Shown piece after piece: positions 8,544 through 17,723 of a DNA stretch of 61,135 bases (position 1 is its first letter; the number at the start of each line of letters is the position of its first letter). The notes beneath the pieces are model-generated. The model was not told where the DNA came from and ran no database searches. It saw only the letters and a list, made by a program, of their open reading frames with translations. The DNA is from an uncultured Rhizobiaceae group bacterium (GTDB lineage Bacteria > Pseudomonadota > Alphaproteobacteria > Rhizobiales > Rhizobiaceae), in the NCBI GenBank assembly GCA_938044775.1, contig CALIOE010000018.1, positions 1 through 61,135 on the forward strand, in the 5' to 3' direction. Position numbers and translations under genes: made by a program.

Positions 8544-9328
8544 CAGAACCTGTCCTTGCGCGCACGGATCTCCGTAAACACCTCTGCATCTGTTGCACCG
8601 GTCATTCCCAGATGCTCGCGTATGGCTGGATCAGCAGCCCGCAGAAACGGATTGGTTTTCTTTTCGAGCTCAATGGTCGTCGGCAAGGTTGGTGTGCCTT
8701 CGTCACGCAACAGCTCAATCTCCTTCGCCCGCGCCAGAAGTGCGTCATTTTCGGGGTCGATCGTTACAGCAAACCGGGCATTTGCCAGTGTGTATTCGTG
8801 ACCGGCATAGACCTTTGTTGCGTCTGGCAGGGCAGCAAGACGCTGCAACGCCATGTGCATCATCGGTCCATCGCCCTCAAAGATTCGACCGCAGCCCAGT
8901 GCAAAAAGGGAATCTGCTGCAAACACCATCCCCTGGTCAGGAAAATAATAGGCCACATGCCCCAGCGTATGCCCTGGCGTGCCGATCACCTCGATCCGGT
9001 GCCCGTTGAGCTCCAGGGAATCGCCATGGCCTGCTACCCGGTCGATTCCCGGAATGCGATCCCTTTCATCCGCCGGTCCGATGATCTCGCAACCATAGGC
9101 CGCCTTCAAACTCTCATTGGCGGCCACATGATCACCGTGATGGTGGGTGGTCAGAATATGCGTCAGCTTGATCCGCTTGGCCTCCAGAACATCGATGATC
9201 GGCTCTTCTTCAGGCGCATCGATTGATATCGCCAGTCCGCTCTCCGGGTCGTGCAGGACCACGCCATAATTGTCCTCGCGACAGGGAAACTGAAACGTTT
9301 TCAATCGCGCGGGTTTACCTTCACTCAT
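8543..9328 (-). CDS. gloB: Hydroxyacylglutathione hydrolase (glyoxalase II)
   Basis: A 261-residue metallo-beta-lactamase-fold hydrolase that cleaves S-D-lactoylglutathione to D-lactate and glutathione, the second step of methylglyoxal detoxification. The binuclear metal motif is TTHHHGDHVAAN, with further ligands in GTPGHTLGHVAYY, FAADSLFALGCGR and YAGHEYTLAN. The C-terminal NPFLRAADPAIRE is typical of glyoxalase II. The ATG at 9328 is chosen because GGAGAAAG lies just upstream; the longer frame has no such site. It is divergent from a methyltransferase gene with 63 bases between the starts, an arrangement familiar in Rhizobiales. Confidence 0.95.
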   Translation of the reverse strand: MSEGKPARLKTFQFPCREDNYGVVLHDPESGLAISIDAPEEEPIIDVLEAKRIKLTHILTTHHHGDHVAANESLKAAYGCEIIGPADERDRIPGIDRVAGHGDSLELNGHRIEVIGTPGHTLGHVAYYFPDQGMVFAADSLFALGCGRIFEGDGPMMHMALQRLAALPDATKVYAGHEYTLANARFAVTIDPENDALLARAKEIELLRDEGTPTLPTTIELEKKTNPFLRAADPAIREHLGMTGATDAEVFTEIRARKDRF

Positions 9329-9391
9329 TTCTTTCTCCACCGACGTGTTTGGCCGGTTCCGGCCTGACTGCAAACTTGTTATCGTATTTGC

Positions 9392-10171
9392 ATGCATATG
9401 GATATTGTTGATCTAAGGCAGTTTTACGCGACGCCGCTTGGACAGCTGGCCAGGCGATCACTTGAGCAGTCGATTGGAAGCGTATGGCAACCCCTGACAA
9501 ATGAACGACTTGTCGGTCTTGGATATGCAACACCCTATCTCGACCGGTTTCGCGCAGACACCGAACGAACGCTGGCCTTCATGCCTGCTGCCCAGGGGGC
9601 TGTTTCCTGGCCTCACGCTGAACCCAACGCTGCCGCGCTGGTGTTCGACGAAGACCTGCCGCTTCCGGATTCAAGCATTGACCGCCTGCTCATGGTTCAC
9701 GCGCTGGAACATTGCGAGAATGCCGATGAGACCATGAACGAAATCTGGCGCGTTCTCTCCCCCGGAGGTCGGCTCGTCATTGCGGTACCAAACCGGCGTG
9801 GTGTCTGGGCACGGGTGGAGCAGACACCATTTGGTTCCGGCAGGCCCTACTCCGGCGGTCAGTTGGTCAAGCTCCTGCGTCAAAATATGTTCACACCGAC
9901 TGCCTGGTCCGACGCGCTTCACTTCCCCCCGTCACGAAGCAAACTGACCACGGGCCTGGCCGGCTCATTTGAGCGAATCGGCCGCAAATTTGCCCCCGCC
10001 TTTGCTGGGGCAATCGTCGTTGAAGCGACCAAGCAGGTCTACCAGGGGCTGCCGGTCAAAGAACGCAAATCCAAGCGCGTCTTCGTGCCTGTACTCGCCC
10101 CTCAGGGAGCTGCCCGCTCTCACAAGGGTCAAAATGAGCGGGCACTTCCCACGGGCGACCGGTTAGCCTAA
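9392..10171 (+). CDS. Class I SAM-dependent methyltransferase (Methyltransf_11 type)
   Basis: A 259-residue protein with a Methyltransf_11 core. DEDLPLPDSSIDRLLMVHALEH (about 86-107) is the acidic-loop and motif II region, followed by NEIWRVLSPGGRLVIAVPNR. The canonical GxGxG motif I is weak, so SAM binding is inferred from the surrounding blocks. The first ATG is at 9392 and a second at 9398 gives MDIVDL. It is divergently placed from gloB and 39 bases upstream of hisC. The substrate is unknown. The C-terminus is basic (KERKSKRVF) and polar. Confidence 0.8.
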   Translation: MHMDIVDLRQFYATPLGQLARRSLEQSIGSVWQPLTNERLVGLGYATPYLDRFRADTERTLAFMPAAQGAVSWPHAEPNAAALVFDEDLPLPDSSIDRLLMVHALEHCENADETMNEIWRVLSPGGRLVIAVPNRRGVWARVEQTPFGSGRPYSGGQLVKLLRQNMFTPTAWSDALHFPPSRSKLTTGLAGSFERIGRKFAPAFAGAIVVEATKQVYQGLPVKERKSKRVFVPVLAPQGAARSHKGQNERALPTGDRLA

Positions 10172-10210
10172 ACCTCCCCGGTAATCCGAAAAATCACTCT
10201 GCTTGATGCC

Positions 10211-11311
10211 ATGATCAAAAAAACCCCACGCCCCCAGCCCAACGATGGTGTGATGAAAATCAACGCTTATGTGCCCGGTAAGTCCGCTGCACCGGCGGGC
10301 GTAAAACTGCACAAGCTTTCCGCCAACGAAACACCTTTGGGACCGAGCCCCAAAGCCAGGGAAGCTATGATCACAGTCGCAGACAGCCTGGAGGACTACC
10401 CTGACGGCAGCGCAAGCGACCTTCGCGGCGCAATTGCCAAACGGCATGGTCTGAACGCAGAGAACATTCTGTGCGGTAACGGATCGGACGAATTGCTGGG
10501 ACTCCTCGCGCAAGTCTATTTGGCGCCGGGCGATGAAGCGATCTACACGGAACATGGTTTTCTGGTCTACCGAATTGGCATCCTTGCTGCCGGTGCAACC
10601 CCGGTGGTTGCTCCGGAGCGTGACAATACCGCCGATATTGATGCCATCCTTGATCGGGTGACGGAGAAGACACGGATCGTGTTTCTGGCAAATCCGAACA
10701 ATCCGACCGGCACTTACATTCCCATGAGCGAAGTTCGGCGATTGCAGGAAAACCTGCCGACGGACGCCCTCCTGGTTCTGGATGCCGCCTATGCCGAGTA
10801 TGTACGGCGCAACGATTACGAAGCCGGAACGGAGCTTGTGGCCAACAGCGACAATGTGATCATGACCCGCACATTCTCAAAGATACACGGTCTGGCTGGT
10901 CTGCGGGTTGGCTGGATGTACGCGCCTGGCCCTATTATTGACGCTCTCAACAGGGTGCGGGGCCCCTTCAATGTGAACGCTGTAGCCCTGGCGGCTGCGG
11001 AGGCTGCAATAGAAGACCGGTCTATGGTGGACAAGGCCATCGCTCACAACGACAAGTGGCTGGCATGGACAACAGACCAACTGATTGCCCTTGGCCTTGA
11101 TGTGACACCCAGTGTAGGCAACTTCATTCTTGTGCATTTTCCCGACGATTCCGCCCGCAGTGCGGCCAGGGCAGATGAATTCCTGACGGAGCGGGGATAT
11201 GTGTTACGGCGGGTGGTTCCCTATGGATTTGAAAACGCTCTGAGGATGACCATCGGCACCGAGGAGGCCAACCGGGGCGTTGTGGAATCACTCAAGGAGT
11301 TCCTGGCTTAG
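10211..11311 (+). CDS. hisC: Histidinol-phosphate/aromatic aminotransferase
   Basis: A 366-residue class I/II PLP aminotransferase. The lysine is K224 in [16 protein letters not shown]. Other hallmarks are [14 protein letters not shown] (36-49), [12 protein letters not shown] (88-99), [11 protein letters not shown] (161-171) and DAAYAEY (191-197). Located directly before tyrA, it probably serves histidine biosynthesis (imidazole-acetol-phosphate to histidinol-phosphate), tyrosine/phenylalanine transamination, or both, as in Rhizobiales with this gene pair. The N-terminus [22 protein letters not shown] supports the start at 10211. The next gene begins four bases after the stop. Confidence 0.93.
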   Translation: MIKKTPRPQPNDGVMKINAYVPGKSAAPAGVKLHKLSANETPLGPSPKAREAMITVADSLEDYPDGSASDLRGAIAKRHGLNAENILCGNGSDELLGLLAQVYLAPGDEAIYTEHGFLVYRIGILAAGATPVVAPERDNTADIDAILDRVTEKTRIVFLANPNNPTGTYIPMSEVRRLQENLPTDALLVLDAAYAEYVRRNDYEAGTELVANSDNVIMTRTFSKIHGLAGLRVGWMYAPGPIIDALNRVRGPFNVNAVALAAAEAAIEDRSMVDKAIAHNDKWLAWTTDQLIALGLDVTPSVGNFILVHFPDDSARSAARADEFLTERGYVLRRVVPYGFENALRMTIGTEEANRGVVESLKEFLA

Positions 11312-11315
11312 CAAC

Positions 11316-12239
11316 ATGGCAGATCCCATTTTCAAACGGCTTTGCCTGATCGGTATTGGCCTTATCGGCTCCTCCATTGCCCTGCGCGCGCGTCGCGACG
11401 GGTTGGCGGAATCGATTGTTGTATACACCCGACGCAAGGAGACGTTGGATCGCGCCCGCGAGCTCGATCTCGGCGATGAATACACCGATCGCATCGGCGA
11501 AGCGGTTGATGGAGCCGACTGCGTAGTTTTGTGCATACCAGTCGGTGCCTGCGCTGCCGTTGCCGAGCGCATGGCACCACACCTTGCTGCGGGTGCAATT
11601 GTTACCGATGTCGGTTCGGTCAAACAGTCGGTCATCAATCAGATCAAACCGCATTTGCCGGAAGGTGTGCATCTCGTTCCGGGTCATCCCGTCGCAGGGA
11701 CGGAATATTCGGGACCGGATGCAGGTTTCTCAACATTGTTCGACGAGCGCTGGTGCCTGTTGACACCTGAAGCCGGAACCGACATCCAGGCTATTGAGAC
11801 ACTAACAAAATTCTGGCAGGGCCTAGGCTCGACTGTCGACACAATGGACGCTAACCATCACGATCGCGTGCTGGCTGTTACGTCTCACATCCCCCACCTG
11901 ATCGCCTACAATATTGTCGGTACGGCCTCCGACCTCGAAGAAATTTCAGAATCAGAGGTGATAAAATTCTCGGCATCTGGCTTTCGGGATTTCACACGCA
12001 TTGCGGCATCTGATCCCGTCATGTGGCGAGATGTTTTTTTGCACAACAAAGAAGCAGTGCTGGAAATGCTCGGCCGCTTCTCCGAAGACCTCTCGGCTTT
12101 GCAACGTGCCGTACGCTGGGGTGACGGGGATCTCCTGTTTGAACACTTTACCAAGACACGTGACATCCGGCGCGGCATTATCGAGGCGGGCCAGGAGAGC
12201 GACGTACCGAACTTTGGCAGAGATCAGATTGAAGAATGA
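11316..12239 (+). CDS. tyrA: Prephenate/arogenate dehydrogenase
   Basis: A 307-residue NAD(P)-dependent dehydrogenase of tyrosine biosynthesis. The Rossmann motif is LIGIGLIGSSIAL near the N-terminus. VTDVGSVKQSV, PGHPVAGTEYSG and the VTSHIPHLIAY histidine segment are characteristic of the TyrA family. The start MADPIFKRL at 11316 lies four bases after the hisC stop, so the two form one operon. Whether prephenate or arogenate is preferred cannot be read from the sequence. No ACT domain is present, so feedback control may be absent or act elsewhere. Confidence 0.93.
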   Translation: MADPIFKRLCLIGIGLIGSSIALRARRDGLAESIVVYTRRKETLDRARELDLGDEYTDRIGEAVDGADCVVLCIPVGACAAVAERMAPHLAAGAIVTDVGSVKQSVINQIKPHLPEGVHLVPGHPVAGTEYSGPDAGFSTLFDERWCLLTPEAGTDIQAIETLTKFWQGLGSTVDTMDANHHDRVLAVTSHIPHLIAYNIVGTASDLEEISESEVIKFSASGFRDFTRIAASDPVMWRDVFLHNKEAVLEMLGRFSEDLSALQRAVRWGDGDLLFEHFTKTRDIRRGIIEAGQESDVPNFGRDQIEE

Positions 12240-12281
12240 TGGCCGGTTGATCTGTCGCAGTTGCCCGTGACGCGCCTGTTC

Positions 12282-13319
12282 CTAAAGTCGAAGCGCACCT
12301 AATTCGCCGATCTTCAGGAAACCCGGTCTGATCTCGCCGCGCTCGATCCGTAGCTGCACCGCCTTAATTTCTTCCTCTCCGAACATGACGGGCTTGCCAA
12401 GGGCATTCAGTCCGTTGCCGAGGTTAAGCAGAAAGGTTTTGAGGGCAGGGTCGAACTTTTCAAAGGCACTGGCAACGGCCTTCGGGTTTGCCATACCGAG
12501 CTGAATTTCACCACTGAGCAGACCATCAGTGTCCAACTGCAGAGGGCCGTTGAGCACCAGTTTGCCACCATTTGCTACTGAAATCGTCAAAGAACGGACC
12601 AGTCCCGATGCACCATCCGCAAGAACCCTATCAAGCGGCATTTTCATGGCCACGAAGTCGCGGTAGCCGTCATCCAGACGGGCATCAAAATAGACACTCA
12701 ATTTGGGAAACGCAGCACCGATGGCGCCAGACTGTTCGATCTGCTTAAAATCGGCAGCCACGTCCAGCGCCATTTTCGCTTGGCGTTCCTCGGTAGCGGG
12801 AGAGGGTCGCAGATGCAGCGCGCCTTCCGCAACTTTCAGACTCTGGCCCTTGAGCAAGGCGTCAAGGTCAGAGAAATTGAGCGATGCAAGATCAAAGCCT
12901 CCATCGAAACTGGCATCAAGAAATACCCGCAGCCGGGTCCAATTCGCTGCCACAGACTGGCCGTTCGCCTTCAGCTCAAAAGGCGCATCCAGTTCGCCAA
13001 CCATTTTTCCCGGGGCATAGAGCTGGGCCGCCGTGCGCAGGGTGCCGGATGTCGCCTGCAAACCGGAACGGGCGTCGGCCACATCAATCGAATTGCAGTG
13101 AATTCCCAGCCGAAACGGGAAGCCGCGGATATCCTGATCTCCGCACGAGATTTTCAATCCCCTGGCGTCCAGTTTTTGGAGGGTTTCGGTCACCTTACCA
13201 TCTGCATAGCCGGCGATGGCGAACCAGCCGATAAACCACAGCGCAAAGAGAGCCAGCATGAAAAGGCCCCACTTGGCCATGCCATGGGAAAAGAAGGACC
13301 GGGTTTCAGATTGGTTCAT
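12282..13319 (-). CDS. DUF2125 membrane-anchored protein
   Basis: A 345-residue protein with one N-terminal transmembrane segment (residues 17-38, GLFMLALFALWFIGWFAIAG) and a large periplasmic domain carrying CGDQDIRGFPFRLGIHC, a pattern of the alphaproteobacterial DUF2125 family. Function is unknown; the domain is beta-rich and AsmA-like in flavour. The ATG at 13319 is selected because it directly precedes the anchor; the longer frame adds low-complexity sequence overlapping the divergent chaC gene. It converges on tyrA with a 42-base gap. Confidence 0.82.
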   Translation of the reverse strand: MNQSETRSFFSHGMAKWGLFMLALFALWFIGWFAIAGYADGKVTETLQKLDARGLKISCGDQDIRGFPFRLGIHCNSIDVADARSGLQATSGTLRTAAQLYAPGKMVGELDAPFELKANGQSVAANWTRLRVFLDASFDGGFDLASLNFSDLDALLKGQSLKVAEGALHLRPSPATEERQAKMALDVAADFKQIEQSGAIGAAFPKLSVYFDARLDDGYRDFVAMKMPLDRVLADGASGLVRSLTISVANGGKLVLNGPLQLDTDGLLSGEIQLGMANPKAVASAFEKFDPALKTFLLNLGNGLNALGKPVMFGEEEIKAVQLRIERGEIRPGFLKIGELGALRL

Positions 13320-13414
13320 TTCGGATTGACTCGGGGCTGCTGTTCCGGTTGATGACGCGATAGCGCGAGGTTCGCGTTCTGTGGCAATCTCTATACAGGT
13401 TTTCAGGCAAATCC

Positions 13415-13957
13415 ATGGGCGACTACCAGCAAGACGAAGAAAACCACTTTTGGATCTTTGGCTATGGCTCTTTGATGTGGCGGCCTGGCTTTGACTATCT
13501 GGAGGCATGCAAAGCGACCATCACCGGGCTGCACCGAGCACCCTGCATCTATTCCTGGGTTCATCGGGGAACGCAGGAGAGACCGGGAATTGTTTTGGGA
13601 CTCGACAGGGGCGGCACCTGTACAGGCATGGCGTTCAAAGTTTCAAACACCATTCAAAAAGAAACAGTCGCATACCTGCAGGAACGTGAACTGGTTACCA
13701 ATGTCTACCTTGAATCCCATGACCGCGCGGTACTCGAAACCGGCGGTGAAATATCCTGTCTCACCTACATTGTCGACCAGAACCACGAGCAGTATGCGGG
13801 ACAATTACCGATAGATGAATTGATGCACCAGATTCGCGGCGCGATTGGCCAGTCCGGCCGCAACGAGGACTATTTCATCAACACAGCCCAAAAGCTGAAA
13901 GAACTGGACATCCGCGACGAACTAATGGAATCGATCGTCAAGCATTTGACGGATTGA
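13415..13957 (+). CDS. chaC: ChaC-type gamma-glutamylcyclotransferase
   Basis: A 180-residue protein with the ChaC signature FGYGSLMWRPGF at residues 15-26 and a GxxLGLDRGGTCTGMAFKV block. The family cleaves glutathione to 5-oxoproline and Cys-Gly and lowers cellular glutathione. The protein is cytosolic. Its 3-prime end overlaps the 3-prime end of the convergent small SOS-type gene by about 20 bases. Confidence 0.9.
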   Translation: MGDYQQDEENHFWIFGYGSLMWRPGFDYLEACKATITGLHRAPCIYSWVHRGTQERPGIVLGLDRGGTCTGMAFKVSNTIQKETVAYLQERELVTNVYLESHDRAVLETGGEISCLTYIVDQNHEQYAGQLPIDELMHQIRGAIGQSGRNEDYFINTAQKLKELDIRDELMESIVKHLTD

Positions 13958-14318
13958 TGTCACCCATGATCTCTGCGGCGTCTGCATCATCATCAAGCAG
14001 ATGGACATAAAGCGGCGTCCCGGCCCGAACTTTCGATGCATCGTCAAGCACGCGCACGTCGCCTGCAACGCCGGTAAGCGCAAACACAGCTCTACGATAC
14101 AATTCGACCTGTTCGGTGCGAATTGCAGAGAAAATGTAACGACGCCCGGACTGCCCTTTCAGATAGACAAAACGGCCAAGACCAGCTTCCTCGACCACGG
14201 ATTTGACCAACCGTGACACAGAAACCGGCCCGCCACAGGCATAGTCCGGAGCGTCAAAAGGCACGAAGGAGGAAACGGAAGTGGCGGCTGCGGGGGCTGG
14301 GTCAGAGTTGGCGTACAT
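13938..14318 (-). CDS. Small protein of unknown function behind two LexA boxes
   Basis: A 126-residue soluble protein I cannot assign. It has an Ala/Ser/Pro-rich N-terminus of about 25 residues, then a compact domain (SRLVKSVVEEAGLGRFVYLK, SGRRYIFSAIRTEQVELYRR) and a very acidic end (HLLDDDADAAE). The start at 14318 is fixed by AAGGAG seven bases upstream; the GTG at 14333 overlaps that site. Two GAAC-N7-GAAC elements lie 28-66 bases upstream, so damage-inducible expression under LexA is likely. It could be a division inhibitor, nuclease modulator or repair accessory, but nothing in the sequence decides this. Confidence 0.8.
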   Translation of the reverse strand: MYANSDPAPAAATSVSSFVPFDAPDYACGGPVSVSRLVKSVVEEAGLGRFVYLKGQSGRRYIFSAIRTEQVELYRRAVFALTGVAGDVRVLDDASKVRAGTPLYVHLLDDDADAAEIMGDINPSNA

Positions 14319-14345
14319 AATGTTCTCCTTCACACGATATCATGA

Positions 14346-14360
14346 GAACATATATAGAAC
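14346..14360. promoter_or_regulatory. LexA (SOS) box, proximal copy
   Basis: The 15-mer GAACATATATAGAAC is a perfect GAAC-N7-GAAC direct repeat. The alphaproteobacterial LexA site is GTTC-N7-GTTC, which is the same element on the other strand. It lies 28-42 bases upstream of the start of the minus-strand small gene, in an AT-rich core-promoter position. Confidence 0.8.
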
Positions 14361-14369
14361 AAATTAAGA

Positions 14370-14384
14370 GAACATTACAAGAAC
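14370..14384. promoter_or_regulatory. LexA (SOS) box, distal copy
   Basis: GAACATTACAAGAAC is a second perfect GAAC-N7-GAAC element, nine bases from the first. It sits between the plsC stop (14387) and the small gene. Two exact copies in 39 bases are hard to explain by chance and suggest tight LexA repression. Confidence 0.78.
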
Positions 14385-14386
14385 AA

Positions 14387-15181
14387 TTATTTTGGTCCCC
14401 GGCGTTTTTTCGCCAGTTCTATCCGCTCTTTCACAGCAACAGACAGAGGCGGAAGCACCGGGTCGTCCAGTGTTTCGAGATACAGATCGTCGCAACCCTC
14501 CTCAATTCGCCGCTCAAGCTCACTGGCAAAGGTCTTACCGTCCAGACCCGGCATAATCGGCTCGAGAAACCGCAGTCGGATCTTTCCCGGGTGACGAATG
14601 AACTTGCGGCGCGGCCAGTAAAGCCCTGATGTCAGGGCCACGGGAACCACCGGGCATCCCATCTCCAGATACATCCTCGTAATTCCGTAACGGTACGCCG
14701 GCTGCGCTCCAGGTGAGCGTCTCGTTCCTTCCGGAAAAATCAGAATTTGCCTGCCTTTCGCGATCTCCTTCTTGGCATCGCGCAGCATACCCTTGAGTGC
14801 TTTGCTGCGATCTCCGCGACGAATCGGTATGTGATCCAGCTTCGCCACATACCAGCCGAAAAACGGGATCTTCATCAATTCAGCCTTGAGGACAAAGGCA
14901 CTGTCCGACAGCATCTCATAGAGTGACAGGAAGTCCCACAGAGACTGATGCTTGGCGGCTACGACATATCCGCCGACCGGAAGATTTTCCTGCCCCGTGA
15001 CCTCATAGTCAGTACCTACGATCCATCGGTGAAACCAATACATGCTGCGCGCACAACGTTGCGGCACTTTGACTGCGCTCTTGTGCGACAGAAAAAAGTA
15101 GAAGGGAGTCTGCAGGATCATCTGCCCCAGAAGGTTCACGTAATAGACAATGTTGAAAAGAAACGATCTAAGATAAAGCAC
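14387..15181 (-). CDS. plsC: 1-acyl-sn-glycerol-3-phosphate acyltransferase
   Basis: A 264-residue membrane-associated acyltransferase that converts lysophosphatidate to phosphatidate in phospholipid synthesis. The catalytic HX4D is H78 to D83 in KHQSLWDF. The phosphate-binding FPEGTRR, IPFFGWYVAKLDHIPIRRGD and CPVVPVALTSG blocks follow in family order. A hydrophobic N-terminal segment (about residues 5-30) anchors it to the inner membrane. It lies 35 bases downstream of the DUF218 gene on the same strand. Confidence 0.94.
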   Translation of the reverse strand: MLYLRSFLFNIVYYVNLLGQMILQTPFYFFLSHKSAVKVPQRCARSMYWFHRWIVGTDYEVTGQENLPVGGYVVAAKHQSLWDFLSLYEMLSDSAFVLKAELMKIPFFGWYVAKLDHIPIRRGDRSKALKGMLRDAKKEIAKGRQILIFPEGTRRSPGAQPAYRYGITRMYLEMGCPVVPVALTSGLYWPRRKFIRHPGKIRLRFLEPIMPGLDGKTFASELERRIEEGCDDLYLETLDDPVLPPLSVAVKERIELAKKRRGPK

Positions 15182-15216
15182 GCGGCGCCCACGGAATATT
15201 CACAAACTATCCCTGC

Positions 15217-15915
15217 TTATCCGCCCCACATGCCCGCGCGCAAGGCGGCGATCGTCTTGGGGTCGAGATAATCGCGCAACCAGGCACCAATATACTTGGT
15301 ATATTCCGATAACATCACCCGCAAAATCTCTGGACGACCCCACCACCCATCGCGGTTCAACTCCTTCAGGGGCACAGGATAAGCAATCAGCTTGATTGAT
15401 GGTATCTGGCGTCGAAATTCCAGGATACTGCGTGGCATATGGTAAGAACTGGTCACCAGAATAAGAGATCTGTAACCGTTCCTTTTGGCCCACTTGCCTG
15501 TTTCTTCTGCATTTCCAACCGTGTTCAACGCCCGGCTTTCAACATCGACACAACAGTCAAAGAGTGGCCTGTGATTTGCATTCAGATTGGCAATATCACT
15601 GACCCGGGTTTCGGGATTAACACCCGAAATCAAAAGGCGTTGCCCTTTGGAATCGGCAATCAGATCCAGAGCCTTGGCGATTCGCGCGGCGCCGCCGGTG
15701 AGTGCAACAACACCATCAGCCGCTTCGACATTTGCAGGCACGGTGTAAGCTTCCACGGTGTTTGAAAACTTGAGAAAGCCCCCAGCGAAAAGTCCGGCAC
15801 CGATGAAAATCAACAAGAGCAGCAATTTGGAAGCAGTGCGAAATAGCCAGCCCACCGCGCGCAGGGGCGAGGACCTTAAATGCGACGAAGATGGCACTTC
15901 GCTGACCATGACCAT
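15217..15915 (-). CDS. YdcF/ElyC-like DUF218 membrane protein
   Basis: A 232-residue protein with one N-terminal membrane segment (about 28-48, LLLLLIFIGAGLFAGGFL) and a periplasmic DUF218 domain: DGVVALTGGAARIAKAL, RLLISGVNP, SRALNTVGNAEET, SLILVTSSYHMPRSILEF. The family (SanA, ElyC, YdcF) is linked to envelope integrity and peptidoglycan-precursor metabolism in other bacteria; the reaction is not settled. It precedes plsC and follows ftsX on the same strand. Starts at 15915 or 15909 are both possible. Confidence 0.88.
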   Translation of the reverse strand: MVMVSEVPSSSHLRSSPLRAVGWLFRTASKLLLLLIFIGAGLFAGGFLKFSNTVEAYTVPANVEAADGVVALTGGAARIAKALDLIADSKGQRLLISGVNPETRVSDIANLNANHRPLFDCCVDVESRALNTVGNAEETGKWAKRNGYRSLILVTSSYHMPRSILEFRRQIPSIKLIAYPVPLKELNRDGWWGRPEILRVMLSEYTKYIGAWLRDYLDPKTIAALRAGMWGG

Positions 15916-16026
15916 TTTAGACTTGCTTCAAACCCCGGAACGTCGGCAACCTACTATCCGAGTGTGTTCAACAGAGGGCAAGTCAATTCAGCGACCGGCC
16001 CGGTATTCAGATTACAATTCAACAGT

Positions 16027-17004
16027 TTATTCGTGTTCGGCGCTTCGGTCCAGCGTTCCCACGTGCCTGAACACGGTAAGCCGCGATGTCAGCGCGGTGA
16101 GAAGTGCAATTACGAAAATGAGTATAAGCACGCCCACATAGCCGCCAAGGCCGACGGAAAAGGTTCCGAAAAGAGCGGCCACCTGGTCGGCCGCAGGGTC
16201 TGCAACATTACTGCTGGCCCAGGCGCCGACGACGATGAAGCAGATGATGGCCAGCATACCGCCTGCCAGAGATCCCTTGAGGCCAAGAATGAGAAAGTGC
16301 TTTTGAAACTGGCCCGCAATATAGCCTTGCTCTGCGCCGACAAAATGCAGGACCTCAATAACATTCTTGTTGCCTGCCATTGCACCGCGGGTGGCGAAAA
16401 CAACGGTCAGAACCGTCGATGCCATCATCATCAGAAAAATGGCAAATCCACCGATAATTGTTGCGGATGCCATGGTCACCAACCGATCCAACCAGACACG
16501 GTGATCATCCAGTGAGGCACCCGGTACATTAGCTGACAACTCCGATCGCAGCGCAATGAAGTCCAGGTGCACGGCGCCGTCCAGCCGGACCTTCAGCAAT
16601 CGGGGAACGGGCAGCTCATTCAAATCAAGCCCGGCGCCGAGCCAGGGCTCCAGCAAGCGCGCCGTCGTCTCTTCGTCAACAACGGTAACTGAATCGACAC
16701 CTTCTCGCCGGGCAGCAATTTTCTGTGCCGCATCCAGCGCCTGTTGCATATCAACACCGTCGATTGGTCTGATCTGGATCGTCACTTCCCGCGAAATGTC
16801 GCTTTGCCAGCCACGGGCTGTGTCACTGACCAGAGTGACAGCTCCCAACGTGATGCTGGCGAGAAAAGCCATGATTGCGATAACCAACGTCAGAGCATTG
16901 CTGGCGACTGATTCATTGGGAACAATCGAATGGAACTTGCGTTCTCCGGCCGCTGCATCGGCAATGACACGACGGGCCGTTTGCTGATCATTGATTTCAG
17001 TCAT
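16027..17004 (-). CDS. ftsX: Cell-division ABC-type membrane protein FtsX
   Basis: A 325-residue protein with the FtsX plan: cytosolic N-terminus, first membrane helix (about 35-58), a periplasmic domain (about 60-180, ISREVTIQIRPIDGVD) and three further helices at about 187-215, 235-265 and 285-310. FtsEX links the cytosolic division ring to activation of peptidoglycan hydrolases. The ATG at 17004 overlaps the end of ftsE by eight bases, the usual coupling of this pair. Confidence 0.93.
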   Translation of the reverse strand: MTEINDQQTARRVIADAAAGERKFHSIVPNESVASNALTLVIAIMAFLASITLGAVTLVSDTARGWQSDISREVTIQIRPIDGVDMQQALDAAQKIAARREGVDSVTVVDEETTARLLEPWLGAGLDLNELPVPRLLKVRLDGAVHLDFIALRSELSANVPGASLDDHRVWLDRLVTMASATIIGGFAIFLMMMASTVLTVVFATRGAMAGNKNVIEVLHFVGAEQGYIAGQFQKHFLILGLKGSLAGGMLAIICFIVVGAWASSNVADPAADQVAALFGTFSVGLGGYVGVLILIFVIALLTALTSRLTVFRHVGTLDRSAEHE

Positions 17005-17656
17005 AGATCTGCATCCGCCCCTCATTGAGCACAAAGCGGCGCGCATCATATTGATCCATCAGGCCCAGATCGTGAGTGGCGATGACCACCGACGTGCCCG
17101 ATCTGTTCAGTTCAACGAAGAGGCGCAGCAAACGCTGGGCAAGCTTTGGATCGAGGTTTCCGGTCGGTTCGTCCGCGAGCAGAACTTCCGGCTGCCCGAT
17201 TAGAGCACGGGCGACCGCTGCACGCTGTTGTTCTCCACCAGACAGAACTTCCGGGAACGCGTCAATACGCTTGTCGAGGCCAACCCACTCAAGCAAATCG
17301 ATGACATCGCGGCGATAGCTGAGCTCCTCGACGCCGCGCACCCGAAGCGGCAGAGCCACGTTCTCGTACAGCGTCAGATGGTTGAGCAGCCGGAAGTCCT
17401 GAAACACAATGCCAATGCGCCGCCGCAAAGAGGGCAATTCGTTCTTTGTTATTGTGGAACTGTCGTGGCCAAAAATATTGATCAGGCCCCGGGTCGGTTT
17501 CAGCGACATGAAAAACAGGCGCAGCAGGCTGGTTTTCCCGGCGCCCGACGGGCCGGTCAAAAACTGGAAGGATCCCTTATCGATTTCGAAAGTGAGGTCT
17601 TTGAGAACCTCTTCCCCCATCCCGTATCTTACACCCACATTGTCAAAACGAATCAT
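16997..17656 (-). CDS. ftsE: Cell-division ABC ATPase FtsE
   Basis: A 219-residue ABC ATPase. Walker A is GPSGAGKTS at residues 35-43, the Q-loop is VFQDFRLL, the signature is LSGGEQQR, Walker B is VLLADEPTGNLD, and the switch histidine is in ATHDLGLM. The position upstream of ftsX with an eight-base overlap identifies it. A consensus CtrA box lies 68-83 bases upstream of the start, so cell-cycle control is plausible. Confidence 0.95.
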   Translation of the reverse strand: MIRFDNVGVRYGMGEEVLKDLTFEIDKGSFQFLTGPSGAGKTSLLRLFFMSLKPTRGLINIFGHDSSTITKNELPSLRRRIGIVFQDFRLLNHLTLYENVALPLRVRGVEELSYRRDVIDLLEWVGLDKRIDAFPEVLSGGEQQRAAVARALIGQPEVLLADEPTGNLDPKLAQRLLRLFVELNRSGTSVVIATHDLGLMDQYDARRFVLNEGRMQIYD

Positions 17657-17723
17657 GAAACGGGTCCTGGAATCATTGCTGGCTCATTCAAGTTCGCACA
17701 TGGAAACCCTTCGGTTACCAAGG

